From the NCBI RefSeq assembly GCF_040151475.1, contig NZ_JBDKWG010000067.1:1-16352 (forward strand): a stretch of 16,352 nt of DNA, in the 5' to 3' direction. The DNA is from CAXBNB01 sp040151475. Lineage in GTDB: Bacteria; Bacteroidota; Bacteroidia; Cytophagales; Cyclobacteriaceae. Below the pieces are notes generated by a model that was not told the DNA's origin, did no database searches, and saw nothing but the letters and a program-made list of their open reading frames with translations. Of the stretch, positions 1 through 6,865 are shown one piece after another. The translations under genes were made by a program, and so were the position numbers. Each line of letters opens with the position of its first letter. The first letter of the stretch is position 1.

Positions 1-132
1 AAAGACCTACTTAAATCTACAGGTCAACCAAATCCACAGACCGAAAAACCCATAAGACTATCTGCCAAATACCAACTACGGTTCGTTCAACACTACATTC
101 ATGCTTGGCCTATCGGCCGCACGAATGCTTAG
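1..132 (+). CDS. Possible 3' end of a gene cut by the window edge
   Basis: Reading frame 1 is open from the first base to a TAG at 130-132, giving 43 codons with no start inside the window. The peptide resembles no family I recognise. Its last codons run through the imperfect inverted repeat at 96-127. The stop therefore sits at the edge of a repeat, as the stop of the gene at 687-1397 also does. An open frame of this length can occur by chance, so this is a weak call. It could equally be non-coding cassette-boundary DNA. Confidence 0.22.
   Translation, partial: KDLLKSTGQPNPQTEKPIRLSAKYQLRFVQHYIHAWPIGRTNA
96..127. repeat. Imperfect inverted repeat with bulge, attC-like fold
   Basis: Arms CATTC (96-100) and GAATG (123-127), TGC (102-104) and GCA (119-121), and GGCC (107-110) and GGCC (115-118) pair around a TATC loop. 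There is an A/C mismatch and a two-base TT bulge on one arm only. A stem with unpaired bases on one strand is the hallmark of integron attC sites. However, I do not see canonical GTTRRRY/RYYYAAC core sites here. A terminator is unlikely because no T-run follows on either strand. Confidence 0.45.
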
Positions 133-180
133 TTATTGGCGTGTCGTTGTTTTTGCTGTATTGAGTGTGTAGTCTTTGCA

Positions 181-639
181 CTATTTTTCCGCAATTTCTT
201 TGAGCTTATTCAAAGCCTTTGGATAAGTCTTGTTGAAAAAATCAATGTAGTCTTCCATTGCATCTAAATCTACTGTTACGGTTGTCACTCCGTTGTTTTC
301 TTCAAAAGAGTAATTTTCCAATCCACCTGCCCATTTTTCAACTTCAGCACCTTCGGTAATTTCATTTTCACCGTCTAAAATTCCGTAATGGCGAATGGAA
401 ACAAACCGGAATGGTATGTTGTCCGCAATTTCAGATACCATTCCGCCCCGTTTACCATTTTCATCCGTTCCGATAAAGTATATTTTTGCCCCCTTTTTCC
501 AGCTTCCTTCATAAGTTGAGGTTGGATTAAATTCGGATGTCCATTGCTCGTATGTTTCAATATTGCCAATACCAAGCATAGTATTGTAAGTCTTCTCAGC
601 CGATGTGTCAATGTCTTTCTTGAATTGTAGTTTTTTCAT
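181..639 (-). CDS. SRPBCC (START-like) domain protein
   Basis: This is a 152-residue cytoplasmic protein without signal peptide or membrane segment. The pattern fits the SRPBCC helix-grip fold used for binding hydrophobic ligands: an N-terminal strand with KKDIDTSAEKTYNTML, a central stretch of alternating strands (WKKGAKIYFIGTDENGK, IPFRFVSIRHYGIL), and a long C-terminal helix (FFNKTYPKALNKLKEIAEK). Members in Bacteroidota are often annotated as polyketide cyclase, AHSA1-like or activator of Hsp90, but the ligand cannot be inferred. It starts at the ATG at 637-639. It lies on the same strand as the next gene, 47 bp downstream of that gene's stop, with a hairpin-forming repeat between, so it may be a separate cassette-like unit rather than part of an operon. 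Confidence 0.8.
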   Translation of the reverse strand: MKKLQFKKDIDTSAEKTYNTMLGIGNIETYEQWTSEFNPTSTYEGSWKKGAKIYFIGTDENGKRGGMVSEIADNIPFRFVSIRHYGILDGENEITEGAEVEKWAGGLENYSFEENNGVTTVTVDLDAMEDYIDFFNKTYPKALNKLKEIAEK

Positions 640-678
640 GATTTATGCATTATTTAAATTTTTGTTTCTGTGCTTTAT

Positions 679-695
679 AGCCGTTATTAGCGGCT
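679..695. repeat. Short palindrome between the two left-hand genes
   Basis: AGCCG and CGGCT flank TTATTAG, giving a 5-bp stem extendable by a wobble pair and a T-A pair. It contains the TAA stop of the upstream minus-strand gene (687-689). Its inner TTAGCGGC (687-694) has an exact inverted match, GCCGCTAA, at 1420-1427 just outside the start of that gene. The gene is thus bracketed by inverted copies of an 8-mer, which is why a cassette-type boundary is suspected. Confidence 0.4.
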
Positions 696-1397
696 GTTTT
701 CATTTGGTCTCTTTAACATTTCCAACACATAATCTCTGTACCATTTAATTTCACATTTGGCTATGTAATTTTTGAAGAGATTTACTTTTTCAGTATCACT
801 TACCTTCTGTATAAGGATCTTACCAAGTTCAATATTCCAATACCTGTTTCTTTCTCTTATGTGATGTATTTGTTTAATAAAGTTGGTTTCCTTTTTAGTG
901 ATTCCCAATTCTTGAATAATTTTATTGACTAAAAGGTCGTGCTTGCTGTCAAATGAGATATTAGCATCTTGACATAAATCAACATAATCGCCCATAATGT
1001 CTAGTAAACAAAATGCTGAATCTGTGTCGTTTATCGATTCTAAAGTCCGATTGAACCAGTAAAATGATTGTTCATATCTTTTCAAAAGTCTGTTCGTTCT
1101 TATTAATAGGAGCGAATTTAGGTGGTCAGATTGTTTTCCTTCTCGTTTTTTGATTTCATCGACTTTCTCAAAATATGGCAAGGCTACTAAATATTCCTTG
1201 TTCTCAAAATGGATGAGTCCTAGTTGTTTTGCTACTTCAATTTCTACAAATATTTCATCGAAATCTTGCTTTACCGTTTCAACATAGTTTAGGAATGTAT
1301 TTATTCTCGTTGCTGAATCAGCGTCTTTTAGTTCATTATGAATTTTAAGAATTATATCCTTAGACAAGAATTCTCTATTTCTTCCTCTTGGAGTCAT
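687..1397 (-). CDS. Uncharacterised 236-residue helical protein, weakly TPR-like
   Basis: I do not recognise this family. The protein is soluble, rich in Lys, Glu, Asn and Ile, and predicted almost wholly alpha-helical. Residues around 48-115 show a helix-turn-helix rhythm with TPR-like small and aromatic residues (AKQLGLIHFENKEYLVALPYFEKV). This could be one or two degenerate tetratricopeptide repeats mediating protein contacts. The C-terminal part (about 160-236) is charged and contains several Trp and Tyr residues but no catalytic motif. There is no signal peptide. The stop codon lies inside the palindrome at 679-695, and the start is preceded at 1420-1427 by the inverted copy of its core. 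Its base composition and isolation suggest an acquired accessory gene. Confidence 0.7.
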   Translation of the reverse strand: MTPRGRNREFLSKDIILKIHNELKDADSATRINTFLNYVETVKQDFDEIFVEIEVAKQLGLIHFENKEYLVALPYFEKVDEIKKREGKQSDHLNSLLLIRTNRLLKRYEQSFYWFNRTLESINDTDSAFCLLDIMGDYVDLCQDANISFDSKHDLLVNKIIQELGITKKETNFIKQIHHIRERNRYWNIELGKILIQKVSDTEKVNLFKNYIAKCEIKWYRDYVLEMLKRPNENSR

Positions 1398-1461
1398 TAT
1401 TTAATTTTCTTCAGTAATGGCCGCTAAATTTGAGATATACACCATAGTGGTAATATAATAC

Positions 1462-1491
1462 TTGCCTTATACTTTTCTTAAAAGTAGGCAA
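1462..1491. repeat. Hairpin in the 1398-1622 intergenic region
   Basis: TTGCC (1462-1466) pairs with GGCAA (1487-1491), and TACTTTT (1470-1476) pairs with AAAAGTA (1480-1486), around a CTT loop. A TTA bulge sits on the 5' arm. The 12 paired bases lie between divergently oriented genes, 65 bp upstream of the minus-strand gene and 131 bp upstream of the plus-strand gene. It could be an operator, a cassette-boundary structure or chance. No T-tract supports a terminator. Confidence 0.35.
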
Positions 1492-1622
1492 ACCGAATGG
1501 TAATTGAAAATGGATGCCTCAAAGTTGTGGGGTTCAATTGAGGTGTAGTCTGTACCTCTGATTGCTCTACAGATTTTATTCAGAATAGAGTGGTTAATTG
1601 AGCTCGCATAACTGGTACAAGT

Positions 1623-2057
1623 ATGAAAAGGTTTTGGTTTTGGTTTCTTTCGTCGTTAGGGCTTCCAGTGAAGAGAGTGTCTTTATTGGGTGAGAGTGTG
1701 CCAAAAGTAGTTCATGGCAAATTTTTCAGGCTGTATCCCAATGCTTACAATATCAGTTGGTATGTCCAAAGGGGAATTTATGAAGCCCGGTTTATGGACA
1801 GCAATTATTCTGCTGATACCTTCTTCAAGCCAAATGGAGAGGTTTTGAAGCAATTTAAGATCACAAAATTTTCAGAATTGCCAAAGCATGTGGTGAAAAA
1901 CATCTTAAAAGATGCAAGTGGTTATTCGGTAGTAGATGTACTGGTGGATGAGTATCACAACGACCCGAGGTTTAAAATCACATTTCGTAAGGAAAAACAC
2001 CTGTTCGAAACCGAGTGTGATTCTCAGGGCAATATTTTGAGCCGGGTAGAAATCTAA
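1623..2057 (+). CDS. Small PepSY-like / BLIP-like protein
   Basis: The protein has 144 residues. The middle matches the pattern of the PepSY-like family common in Bacteroidota, in which a protein residue strand leads into comparison of a predicted and an observed state: VPKVVHGKFFRLYPNA, then a Trp-Tyr strand, a short acidic turn, FFKPNGEVLKQ, then a helix with LPKHVVKNIL. The second half looks like a second copy of the same strand-helix unit (YSVVDVLVDEYHNDPRFKI). The N-terminus (KRFWFWFLSSLGL) is hydrophobic but short and not a convincing signal peptide. Its stop is one base from the stop of the convergent TRAP-binding protein gene. Its role is unknown; the family is often periplasmic and linked to sensing or protease inhibition. 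Confidence 0.7.
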   Translation: MKRFWFWFLSSLGLPVKRVSLLGESVPKVVHGKFFRLYPNAYNISWYVQRGIYEARFMDSNYSADTFFKPNGEVLKQFKITKFSELPKHVVKNILKDASGYSVVDVLVDEYHNDPRFKITFRKEKHLFETECDSQGNILSRVEI

Positions 2058-2058
2058 A

Positions 2059-3174
2059 TTAATTAAAAGCCTCGTAGTACACTTTTTCGCTCATGTTGGA
2101 CCAAGGCACCATTTTTTGACGGAAGGAGTTGAAATGCTCAAACACTTTTTTACTTAGAGAATCGGTATCAATCAGTTCCTGAATCACCTCTTTGGACAAA
2201 TCTTTAAGATGTCCCATTACTTCATCCGGGAAACGTCTAATATCAACCTTTTCTTCATCCACGAGTTTAGATAGATACAGGCTGTTTTTTGCTTCAAACT
2301 CTGTCAGCATCCATTGGTTGAGGCGGTAGGTAGCTGTCTTCACAATTTCCTGAAGGTCGGTTGGCAGGTTTTGTAATTTGTCCTTGTTGAAGATCATTTC
2401 CAGGATAGTGCCAGGCTCATGCCAGCCGGGGTAGTAATAGTATTTCGCCACTTTGTGAAAGCCCATTTTATAATCGTGGTACGGGCTGATCCATTCTGTG
2501 GCATCAATGACGCCACGTTCCAGATTAGTAAAGAGTTCTCCTCCAGCTACGAGCATTGGTGTCCCTCCGGCTTTTTTCAGCACTTTGGCACCAAGTCCGG
2601 GGATTCGCATTTTTAACCCTTTCAGATCTTCCATAGCGTTGATTTTACGGTTAAACCAACCACCGGCTTGTACGCCTGTATTGCCTCCTGGTAGGGCTAT
2701 CAGGTTAAAAGGTTCATAGATTTCATTCCAAAGTTTGTTGCCACCTGCATTGATCACCCAGGCATTCATTTGCTGTGCATTCATCCCAAATGGCACAGAA
2801 GAGAAAAATTGAGCGGCAGGGATTTTGCCTGCCCAGTAATAGCCCGAGCTGCTACCCATTTCTACCGCACCGCTACTCACAGCATCGAATACTTCCAACG
2901 ATGGGATCAGTTCACCACCTCCGTAAACCTCTACTTCCATCCTTCCGCCAGACATCACTTCAATCCATTTGGCAGCCAGCTTACAGCCCTCTCCCAGTAC
3001 TGGAAAATTGGGCGGCCATGTCGTCACCATTTTCCATTTGTACGTCTTGTTGAAGTTCACCCCAACCGATTCGATCTTCTCTTTGTTGCTACAAGAAGCT
3101 ATGATCCCTGCTCCTCCTGCCAGTACGGCCATGCTTCCTTTTTTCAGAAACCCTCTTCTTTTGATGTCCTTCAT
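2059..3174 (-). CDS. TRAP transporter solute-binding lipoprotein, TakP-like
   Basis: This is the extracytoplasmic binding component of a tripartite ATP-independent periplasmic transporter. The family it most resembles (TakP and the lactate-binding TTHA0766) binds 2-oxo acids or lactate with a metal ion. The N-terminus carries a twin-arginine motif (KRRGFLKKG, residues 5-13), a hydrophobic stretch and a lipobox IASC with Cys28, so export by Tat followed by lipid anchoring is likely. The mature domain starts with KMVTTWPPNFP (47-57). It contains MRIPG with Arg189, the position of the carboxylate-binding Arg in TakP, and ERGVIDATEW with Glu226 and Trp227, matching the ligand and cation pocket. 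The length of 371 residues is normal. No DctQ or DctM membrane gene lies beside it, so its partner must be elsewhere or absent. Confidence 0.9.
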   Translation of the reverse strand: MKDIKRRGFLKKGSMAVLAGGAGIIASCSNKEKIESVGVNFNKTYKWKMVTTWPPNFPVLGEGCKLAAKWIEVMSGGRMEVEVYGGGELIPSLEVFDAVSSGAVEMGSSSGYYWAGKIPAAQFFSSVPFGMNAQQMNAWVINAGGNKLWNEIYEPFNLIALPGGNTGVQAGGWFNRKINAMEDLKGLKMRIPGLGAKVLKKAGGTPMLVAGGELFTNLERGVIDATEWISPYHDYKMGFHKVAKYYYYPGWHEPGTILEMIFNKDKLQNLPTDLQEIVKTATYRLNQWMLTEFEAKNSLYLSKLVDEEKVDIRRFPDEVMGHLKDLSKEVIQELIDTDSLSKKVFEHFNSFRQKMVPWSNMSEKVYYEAFN

Positions 3175-3337
3175 GTATGTGTTGAAAGTTGTAAAGGCAA
3201 ATTAATCGAAATTCGTGTGAATCTAAAATGTCAGTTTTTTGGAGCTAAAGCATTGGACGAAATAATCTCAGTGATATTATTGCATCTAAGATCTCTATAA
3301 TTCAGGAAGAGAAAGATTGAAAAACAGAATTGGTGTG

Positions 3338-3605
3338 CTAAGGGAAAATATTGTAAATATTTTTTCGATGAGCAATCCTGGCAAACTCTATGGTATCGCC
3401 ATCTACAAAAACACCAATTCTAATATTACCGGAGCGAATTCTATAAGCATCGGAAAAACCTACCAGTTTCTTGATATTTGGAAATATCATCAATAGAGTT
3501 GCATTTCCGAATGGTTTGAATCAATTGGAGGATGACTTTTTTGTCTTTTGGTTGTTTGATCTTATCCAAGTCCTTGCAGAACTTCTTGAGAAATTTGATG
3601 TGCAT
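3338..3605 (-). pseudogene. Frameshifted RelE/ParE-superfamily toxin
   Basis: From the ATG at 3603-3605 the frame reads MHIKFLKKFCKDLDKIK and continues in frame for 41 codons to I41. An extra A in the AAA at 3482-3484 then shifts the frame, and the shifted reading stops soon after. Removing that base restores 47 more codons beginning PNIKKLVGFSDAYRIRSGN and ending IAHRKNIYNIFP, with the stop at 3338-3340. The restored 88-residue protein has the expected RelE/ParE layout: an N-terminal helical hairpin, the L-x-G turn, YRIRSGNIRIG strands and a basic C-terminus with ARIAHRKNIY. These toxins cleave mRNA at the ribosome or poison gyrase. It starts 3 bp after the antitoxin stop. The indel lies within a palindrome (GATATTT at 3473-3479, AAATATC at 3482-3488). 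A sequencing error must be excluded. Confidence 0.8.
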
Positions 3606-3608
3606 TTA

Positions 3609-3806
3609 TCAAACTTGAAGTTTGCTCAGTATTTCATCTTCTAAAACTACCTCAGAACGATCTACGTCTTTCATGAGCATTGATAAGCCTAAGTCCTCTA
3701 GCTCTTCATCGGAGAGTACTTTTGATGCCACTCCCAACTTTTGAAGTAATTCAGAAACGAATTTCAATTCTTCCTCATTTTTTGGATTAATTACTATTGA
3801 ACTCAT
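3609..3806 (-). CDS. Antitoxin of the frameshifted RelE/ParE pair
   Basis: This is a 65-residue acidic protein. It begins MSSIVINPKNEEELKFVSEL, a short strand followed by a helix, and ends with an acidic tail (DVDRSEVVLEDEILSKLQV). Size, charge, position and the 3-bp gap to the toxin remnant all fit a type II antitoxin that would wrap the toxin with its C-terminal segment. The NPKNEEELKFVSELLQKLG start is common in small Bacteroidota antitoxin-like proteins. There is no clear ribbon-helix-helix or HTH signature, so any autorepression would have to use a domain I cannot identify. The gene appears intact although its toxin is not. Confidence 0.72.
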   Translation of the reverse strand: MSSIVINPKNEEELKFVSELLQKLGVASKVLSDEELEDLGLSMLMKDVDRSEVVLEDEILSKLQV

Positions 3807-3850
3807 ACCGTAAATATATAAAATCGGATTAAAAGATACTAATCACGGCT

Positions 3851-3886
3851 ATTGACCAGCATTGGTTTTTACCAATCTCCGTCAAT
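3851..3886. promoter_or_regulatory. Nested operator-like palindrome upstream of the antitoxin
   Basis: The site reads ATTGAC, four bases, ATTGGT, TTTT, ACCAAT, four bases, GTCAAT. Both hexamer pairs are perfectly symmetric about the same centre (3868/3869). The four half-sites start at 3851, 3861, 3871 and 3881, exactly 10 bp apart, so all would face the same side of the helix. It lies 45 bp upstream of the antitoxin start and 165 bp upstream of clpB. This is the geometry expected for cooperative repressor binding, for instance TA autoregulation. A hairpin terminator is less likely because the T-run is in the loop. Confidence 0.5.
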
Positions 3887-3921
3887 GTTGCAGGCTTGGA
3901 TATAAAAAAGATGAAAAATCG

Positions 3922-3965
3922 GTCAATCTGTCTTTTTTTCAAAAAAACTGCAACTAAAAATTGAC
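3922..3965. promoter_or_regulatory. Second pair of ATTGAC half-sites before clpB
   Basis: GTCAAT at 3922-3927 and ATTGAC at 3960-3965 repeat the outer hexamer of the palindrome at 3851-3886. That makes four exact copies (counting both strands) within 115 bp between the divergent antitoxin and clpB genes. They face outward with 32 bp between them, part of it an A/T tract (runs of T and A around 3932-3947) that could bend DNA. The copies could serve a factor that also acts on clpB. No CIRCE element is visible. Confidence 0.3.
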
Positions 3966-4050
3966 ATAATGTCTTGTAATAGAGTTGTTTAAGCATTGGC
4001 TAACTATTTGATAAGAAGCTTTTAGTACATTGAACCAAAACAACAAAAAG

Positions 4051-6669
4051 ATGAATTTTAACATATATACAATCAAATCGCAGGAGGTTTTGAATAAGGC
4101 AACAGAGATAGCCGGGACTAGTGGTCAGCAAGCCATTGAGCCGGGGCATTTGTTGAAAGCAATTCTTAAAACCGATGAAAATGTCATTGGTTTTCTCCTT
4201 AAAAAACTCTCCATCAACAAAGAATCCATAGAGGCTAAAGTAGATGTTATCATAGACTCCTACCCAAAGGTGTCTGGTGCGCAACAGCCTTATTTATCCA
4301 ATGACGCTGCTGCTGTTCTTCAAAAGGCAGAAGCGGCAATCAAAAAATATGGAGACGAGTTTGTAGCTGTTGAGCATTTGCTAATTGGACTGCTGGAAGG
4401 AAAAGACAAAACTGCCGGATTGTTAAAAGAGCTTGGACTCAACAAAAAAGATTTAGAAGATGCCATCAAAGAATTGAGAGGAGGTAATACCGTGAAAGAT
4501 CAAAATGCAGAATCAAAATACAGGTCGCTGGAGAGATATTCCATCAACCTTAATGAAAAAGCCAAAAGCGGAAAAATAGACCCGGTTATTGGCAGAGATG
4601 AAGAAATCAGAAGGGTACTTCAGATTTTGTCAAGAAGGACAAAAAACAACCCTATGTTGGTAGGTGAACCCGGTGTGGGAAAAACTGCTATTGTGGAAGG
4701 AATGGCTCAGCGTATAATAGATGGTGACGTTCCGGAAAATCTTAAATCTAAAATTCTCATTTCGCTGGACATGGGTCTGTTGGTGGCAGGAGCGAAATAC
4801 AAAGGGGAATTTGAAGAAAGATTGAAGTCGGTAATCAAAGAAGTGACGGATTCCAACGGGGAAATCATACTTTTTATAGATGAAATCCATACACTGATTG
4901 GTGCCGGTGGAGGAGAAGGAGCTATGGATGCTGCCAACTTATTGAAACCTGCATTGGCTCGTGGTGAGCTGCATGCTATCGGAGCAACTACCTTAAAAGA
5001 ATACCAAAAGCATATTGAAAAGGACAAAGCACTTGAAAGAAGGTTTCAGGCCGTGCTAGTCGATGAACCTGATGTTCAGGATGCTATTTCCATACTTCGT
5101 GGAATCAAAGAAAAATATGAGGTGCACCATGGGGTGAGGATAAAAGACGATGCAGTAATTGCTGCTGTGGAGTTGTCTAACAGATACATTACTGATCGAT
5201 TTTTACCTGACAAGGCTATTGACCTGATGGACGAAGCGGCTTCTAAAATCAGGATTGAAATCGACTCACTTCCTCAGGAGCTGGATGAGTTGCAGAGAAA
5301 AATTATGCAGTTGGAAATAGAAAGGGAGGCCATCCGTAGGGAGAAAAACAAAAGCAAAGAAACTCAGCTTTCTAAAGAGATTTCTGAGTTGTCTGGAAAA
5401 AGGGATGACCTGATGGCCAAGTGGAAAAATGAAAAAGCTGTGATCCAGGGTATCCAACAGGAAAAGGAAAATATTGAAAAATATAAAACGGAGGCTGAAC
5501 AGGCTGAGCGGGCAGGAGACTTTGGCAAAGTAGCCGAAATCCGATATGGTAAAATCACTGAAAGTGAAAAAAGGCTGGATGAATTTAAAGCCAAACTGAA
5601 GGAAATGCAGGGAGAAAGCACGCTCCTGAAGGAAGAAGTAGATGTGGAAGACATTACAGAAGTAGTGGCTAAATGGACAGGAATACCTGTTTCTAAGATG
5701 CTCCAAAGTGATGTGGAAAAATTACTCAACCTGGAGAATGTGCTTGGTCAAAAAATTGCCGGACAAGAAGAGGCAATTGGTGCGGTGGCTGATGCTGTAC
5801 GAAGAAGCAGGGCAGGGCTGCAAGATCCTAAGAGGCCGATAGGCTCGTTTATCTTCCTGGGTACAACTGGTGTTGGTAAAACGGAGTTGGCTAAGGCTTT
5901 GGCAGACTACCTTTTCAACGATGAAAACTCTATGGTGAGAATAGACATGTCGGAGTACCAGGAGCGACATGCTGTAAGCAGGCTGATAGGTGCACCTCCG
6001 GGATATGTCGGCTATGACGAAGGAGGACAATTGACGGAGGCAGTGAGGAGAAAGCCATATTCTGTTATCCTGCTGGATGAAATTGAAAAGGCTCACCCTG
6101 ATGTATTCAATATTTTGTTGCAGGTATTGGATGATGGACGATTGACCGATAATAAAGGCCGAATCGCAAACTTTAAAAATACCATCATCATCATGACTAC
6201 CAATATTGGGTCTGGATTGATTCAGGAACGATTTGATCATTTGGATGACAAGAATGTGGATGAAGTCATTGAAAATACCAAAAATGAAGTATTTGAGTTA
6301 TTGAAAAAATCAATGAGGCCCGAGTTTCTCAACCGTGTGGATGAAACAATTATGTTCCGACCACTGACCAGAGAGAACATCAGAAAGATTGTTGGCATTC
6401 AGTTTAAAATAATTCAGAAGCGATTAGAAGAGTCTGGCATAAAAATTGAATCAAGCAATCAAGTGCTGGATTATCTCGGTCAGCAGGGGTACGATCCACA
6501 GTTTGGAGCCCGGCCATTGAAGCGAATAATGCAACGATTGATCCTCAATGAATTGTCGAAAGAAATTCTTGCAGGAAGAATCAACAAAGATGCTGTAGTC
6601 GGCATCACATTGAATGACAATAACGAAATCGAGTTTATTAACCTCGATGACGTAGAGATAATAGGTTAG
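4051..6669 (+). CDS. clpB: ATP-dependent disaggregase ClpB
   Basis: ClpB is a hexameric AAA+ chaperone that threads aggregated protein through its pore together with DnaK. It has 872 residues, a normal ClpB length. In order it has an N-terminal double Clp repeat (about 3-145); NBD1 with Walker A GEPGVGKT (205-212), Walker B ILFIDE ending at Glu278, and Arg330/Arg331; a long coiled-coil middle domain (about 405-525), which separates ClpB from ClpA; and NBD2 with Walker A GTTGVGKT (604-611), Walker B VILLDE ending at Glu677, and arginine finger candidate Arg762 in EFLNRVDE. The IGL/IGF loop for ClpP docking is not seen. I chose the ATG at 4051 because MNFNIYTIKSQEVL aligns with family N-termini; an in-frame TTG at 4030 adds seven residues. 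The gene is monocistronic, with a terminator 20 bp downstream. Confidence 0.98.
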   Translation: MNFNIYTIKSQEVLNKATEIAGTSGQQAIEPGHLLKAILKTDENVIGFLLKKLSINKESIEAKVDVIIDSYPKVSGAQQPYLSNDAAAVLQKAEAAIKKYGDEFVAVEHLLIGLLEGKDKTAGLLKELGLNKKDLEDAIKELRGGNTVKDQNAESKYRSLERYSINLNEKAKSGKIDPVIGRDEEIRRVLQILSRRTKNNPMLVGEPGVGKTAIVEGMAQRIIDGDVPENLKSKILISLDMGLLVAGAKYKGEFEERLKSVIKEVTDSNGEIILFIDEIHTLIGAGGGEGAMDAANLLKPALARGELHAIGATTLKEYQKHIEKDKALERRFQAVLVDEPDVQDAISILRGIKEKYEVHHGVRIKDDAVIAAVELSNRYITDRFLPDKAIDLMDEAASKIRIEIDSLPQELDELQRKIMQLEIEREAIRREKNKSKETQLSKEISELSGKRDDLMAKWKNEKAVIQGIQQEKENIEKYKTEAEQAERAGDFGKVAEIRYGKITESEKRLDEFKAKLKEMQGESTLLKEEVDVEDITEVVAKWTGIPVSKMLQSDVEKLLNLENVLGQKIAGQEEAIGAVADAVRRSRAGLQDPKRPIGSFIFLGTTGVGKTELAKALADYLFNDENSMVRIDMSEYQERHAVSRLIGAPPGYVGYDEGGQLTEAVRRKPYSVILLDEIEKAHPDVFNILLQVLDDGRLTDNKGRIANFKNTIIIMTTNIGSGLIQERFDHLDDKNVDEVIENTKNEVFELLKKSMRPEFLNRVDETIMFRPLTRENIRKIVGIQFKIIQKRLEESGIKIESSNQVLDYLGQQGYDPQFGARPLKRIMQRLILNELSKEILAGRINKDAVVGITLNDNNEIEFINLDDVEIIG

Positions 6670-6688
6670 TTGGTTATGTTTTGAGTTT

Positions 6689-6721
6689 GTCCCCTCGGGT
6701 GGTTCTGAGGGGACTTTTTTT
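6689..6721 (+). terminator. Rho-independent terminator of clpB
   Basis: GTCCCCTC (6689-6696) pairs perfectly with GAGGGGAC (6707-6714) around a 10-base loop and is followed by seven T residues (6715-6721). It begins 20 bp after the clpB stop, so clpB is transcribed alone and the histidine kinase gene needs its own promoter. Confidence 0.93.
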
Positions 6722-6865
6722 GTGCCCAAAACTTTAATCGTGCTTATTTTTCATTTTGAGACCACTCCAAAACCAATCGTTATAGAATGTCATAAGTAGG
6801 TGAATTCAGGTAGAATGTAGAGACAATATTATTTATTTTCGTATTAGTGAGTAATAAGAAAAAAT

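Noticed and set aside
3482..3484. Programmed ribosomal frameshift to make full-length toxin
   Set aside because: The site lacks a classic slippery heptamer and no such control is known for RelE/ParE toxins. A simple indel or sequencing error is the more economical explanation, though it cannot be fully excluded.
3861..3876. ATTGGT-TTTT-ACCAAT hairpin as a terminator
   Set aside because: The T-run is the loop, none follows the stem, and both neighbouring genes are transcribed away from it.
4030..4050. TTG start of clpB seven codons upstream
   Set aside because: The ATG at 4051 matches ClpB N-termini, and no ribosome binding site favours the TTG.
4051..4060. CIRCE or other classic heat-shock operator before clpB
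   Set aside because: No TTAGCACTC/GAGTGCTAA inverted repeat is present in 3807-4050.
5266..6240. Long antisense open frames within clpB
   Set aside because: They are complements of the conserved clpB codons with low-complexity Phe and Ser composition and no domain; the sense strand explains them.
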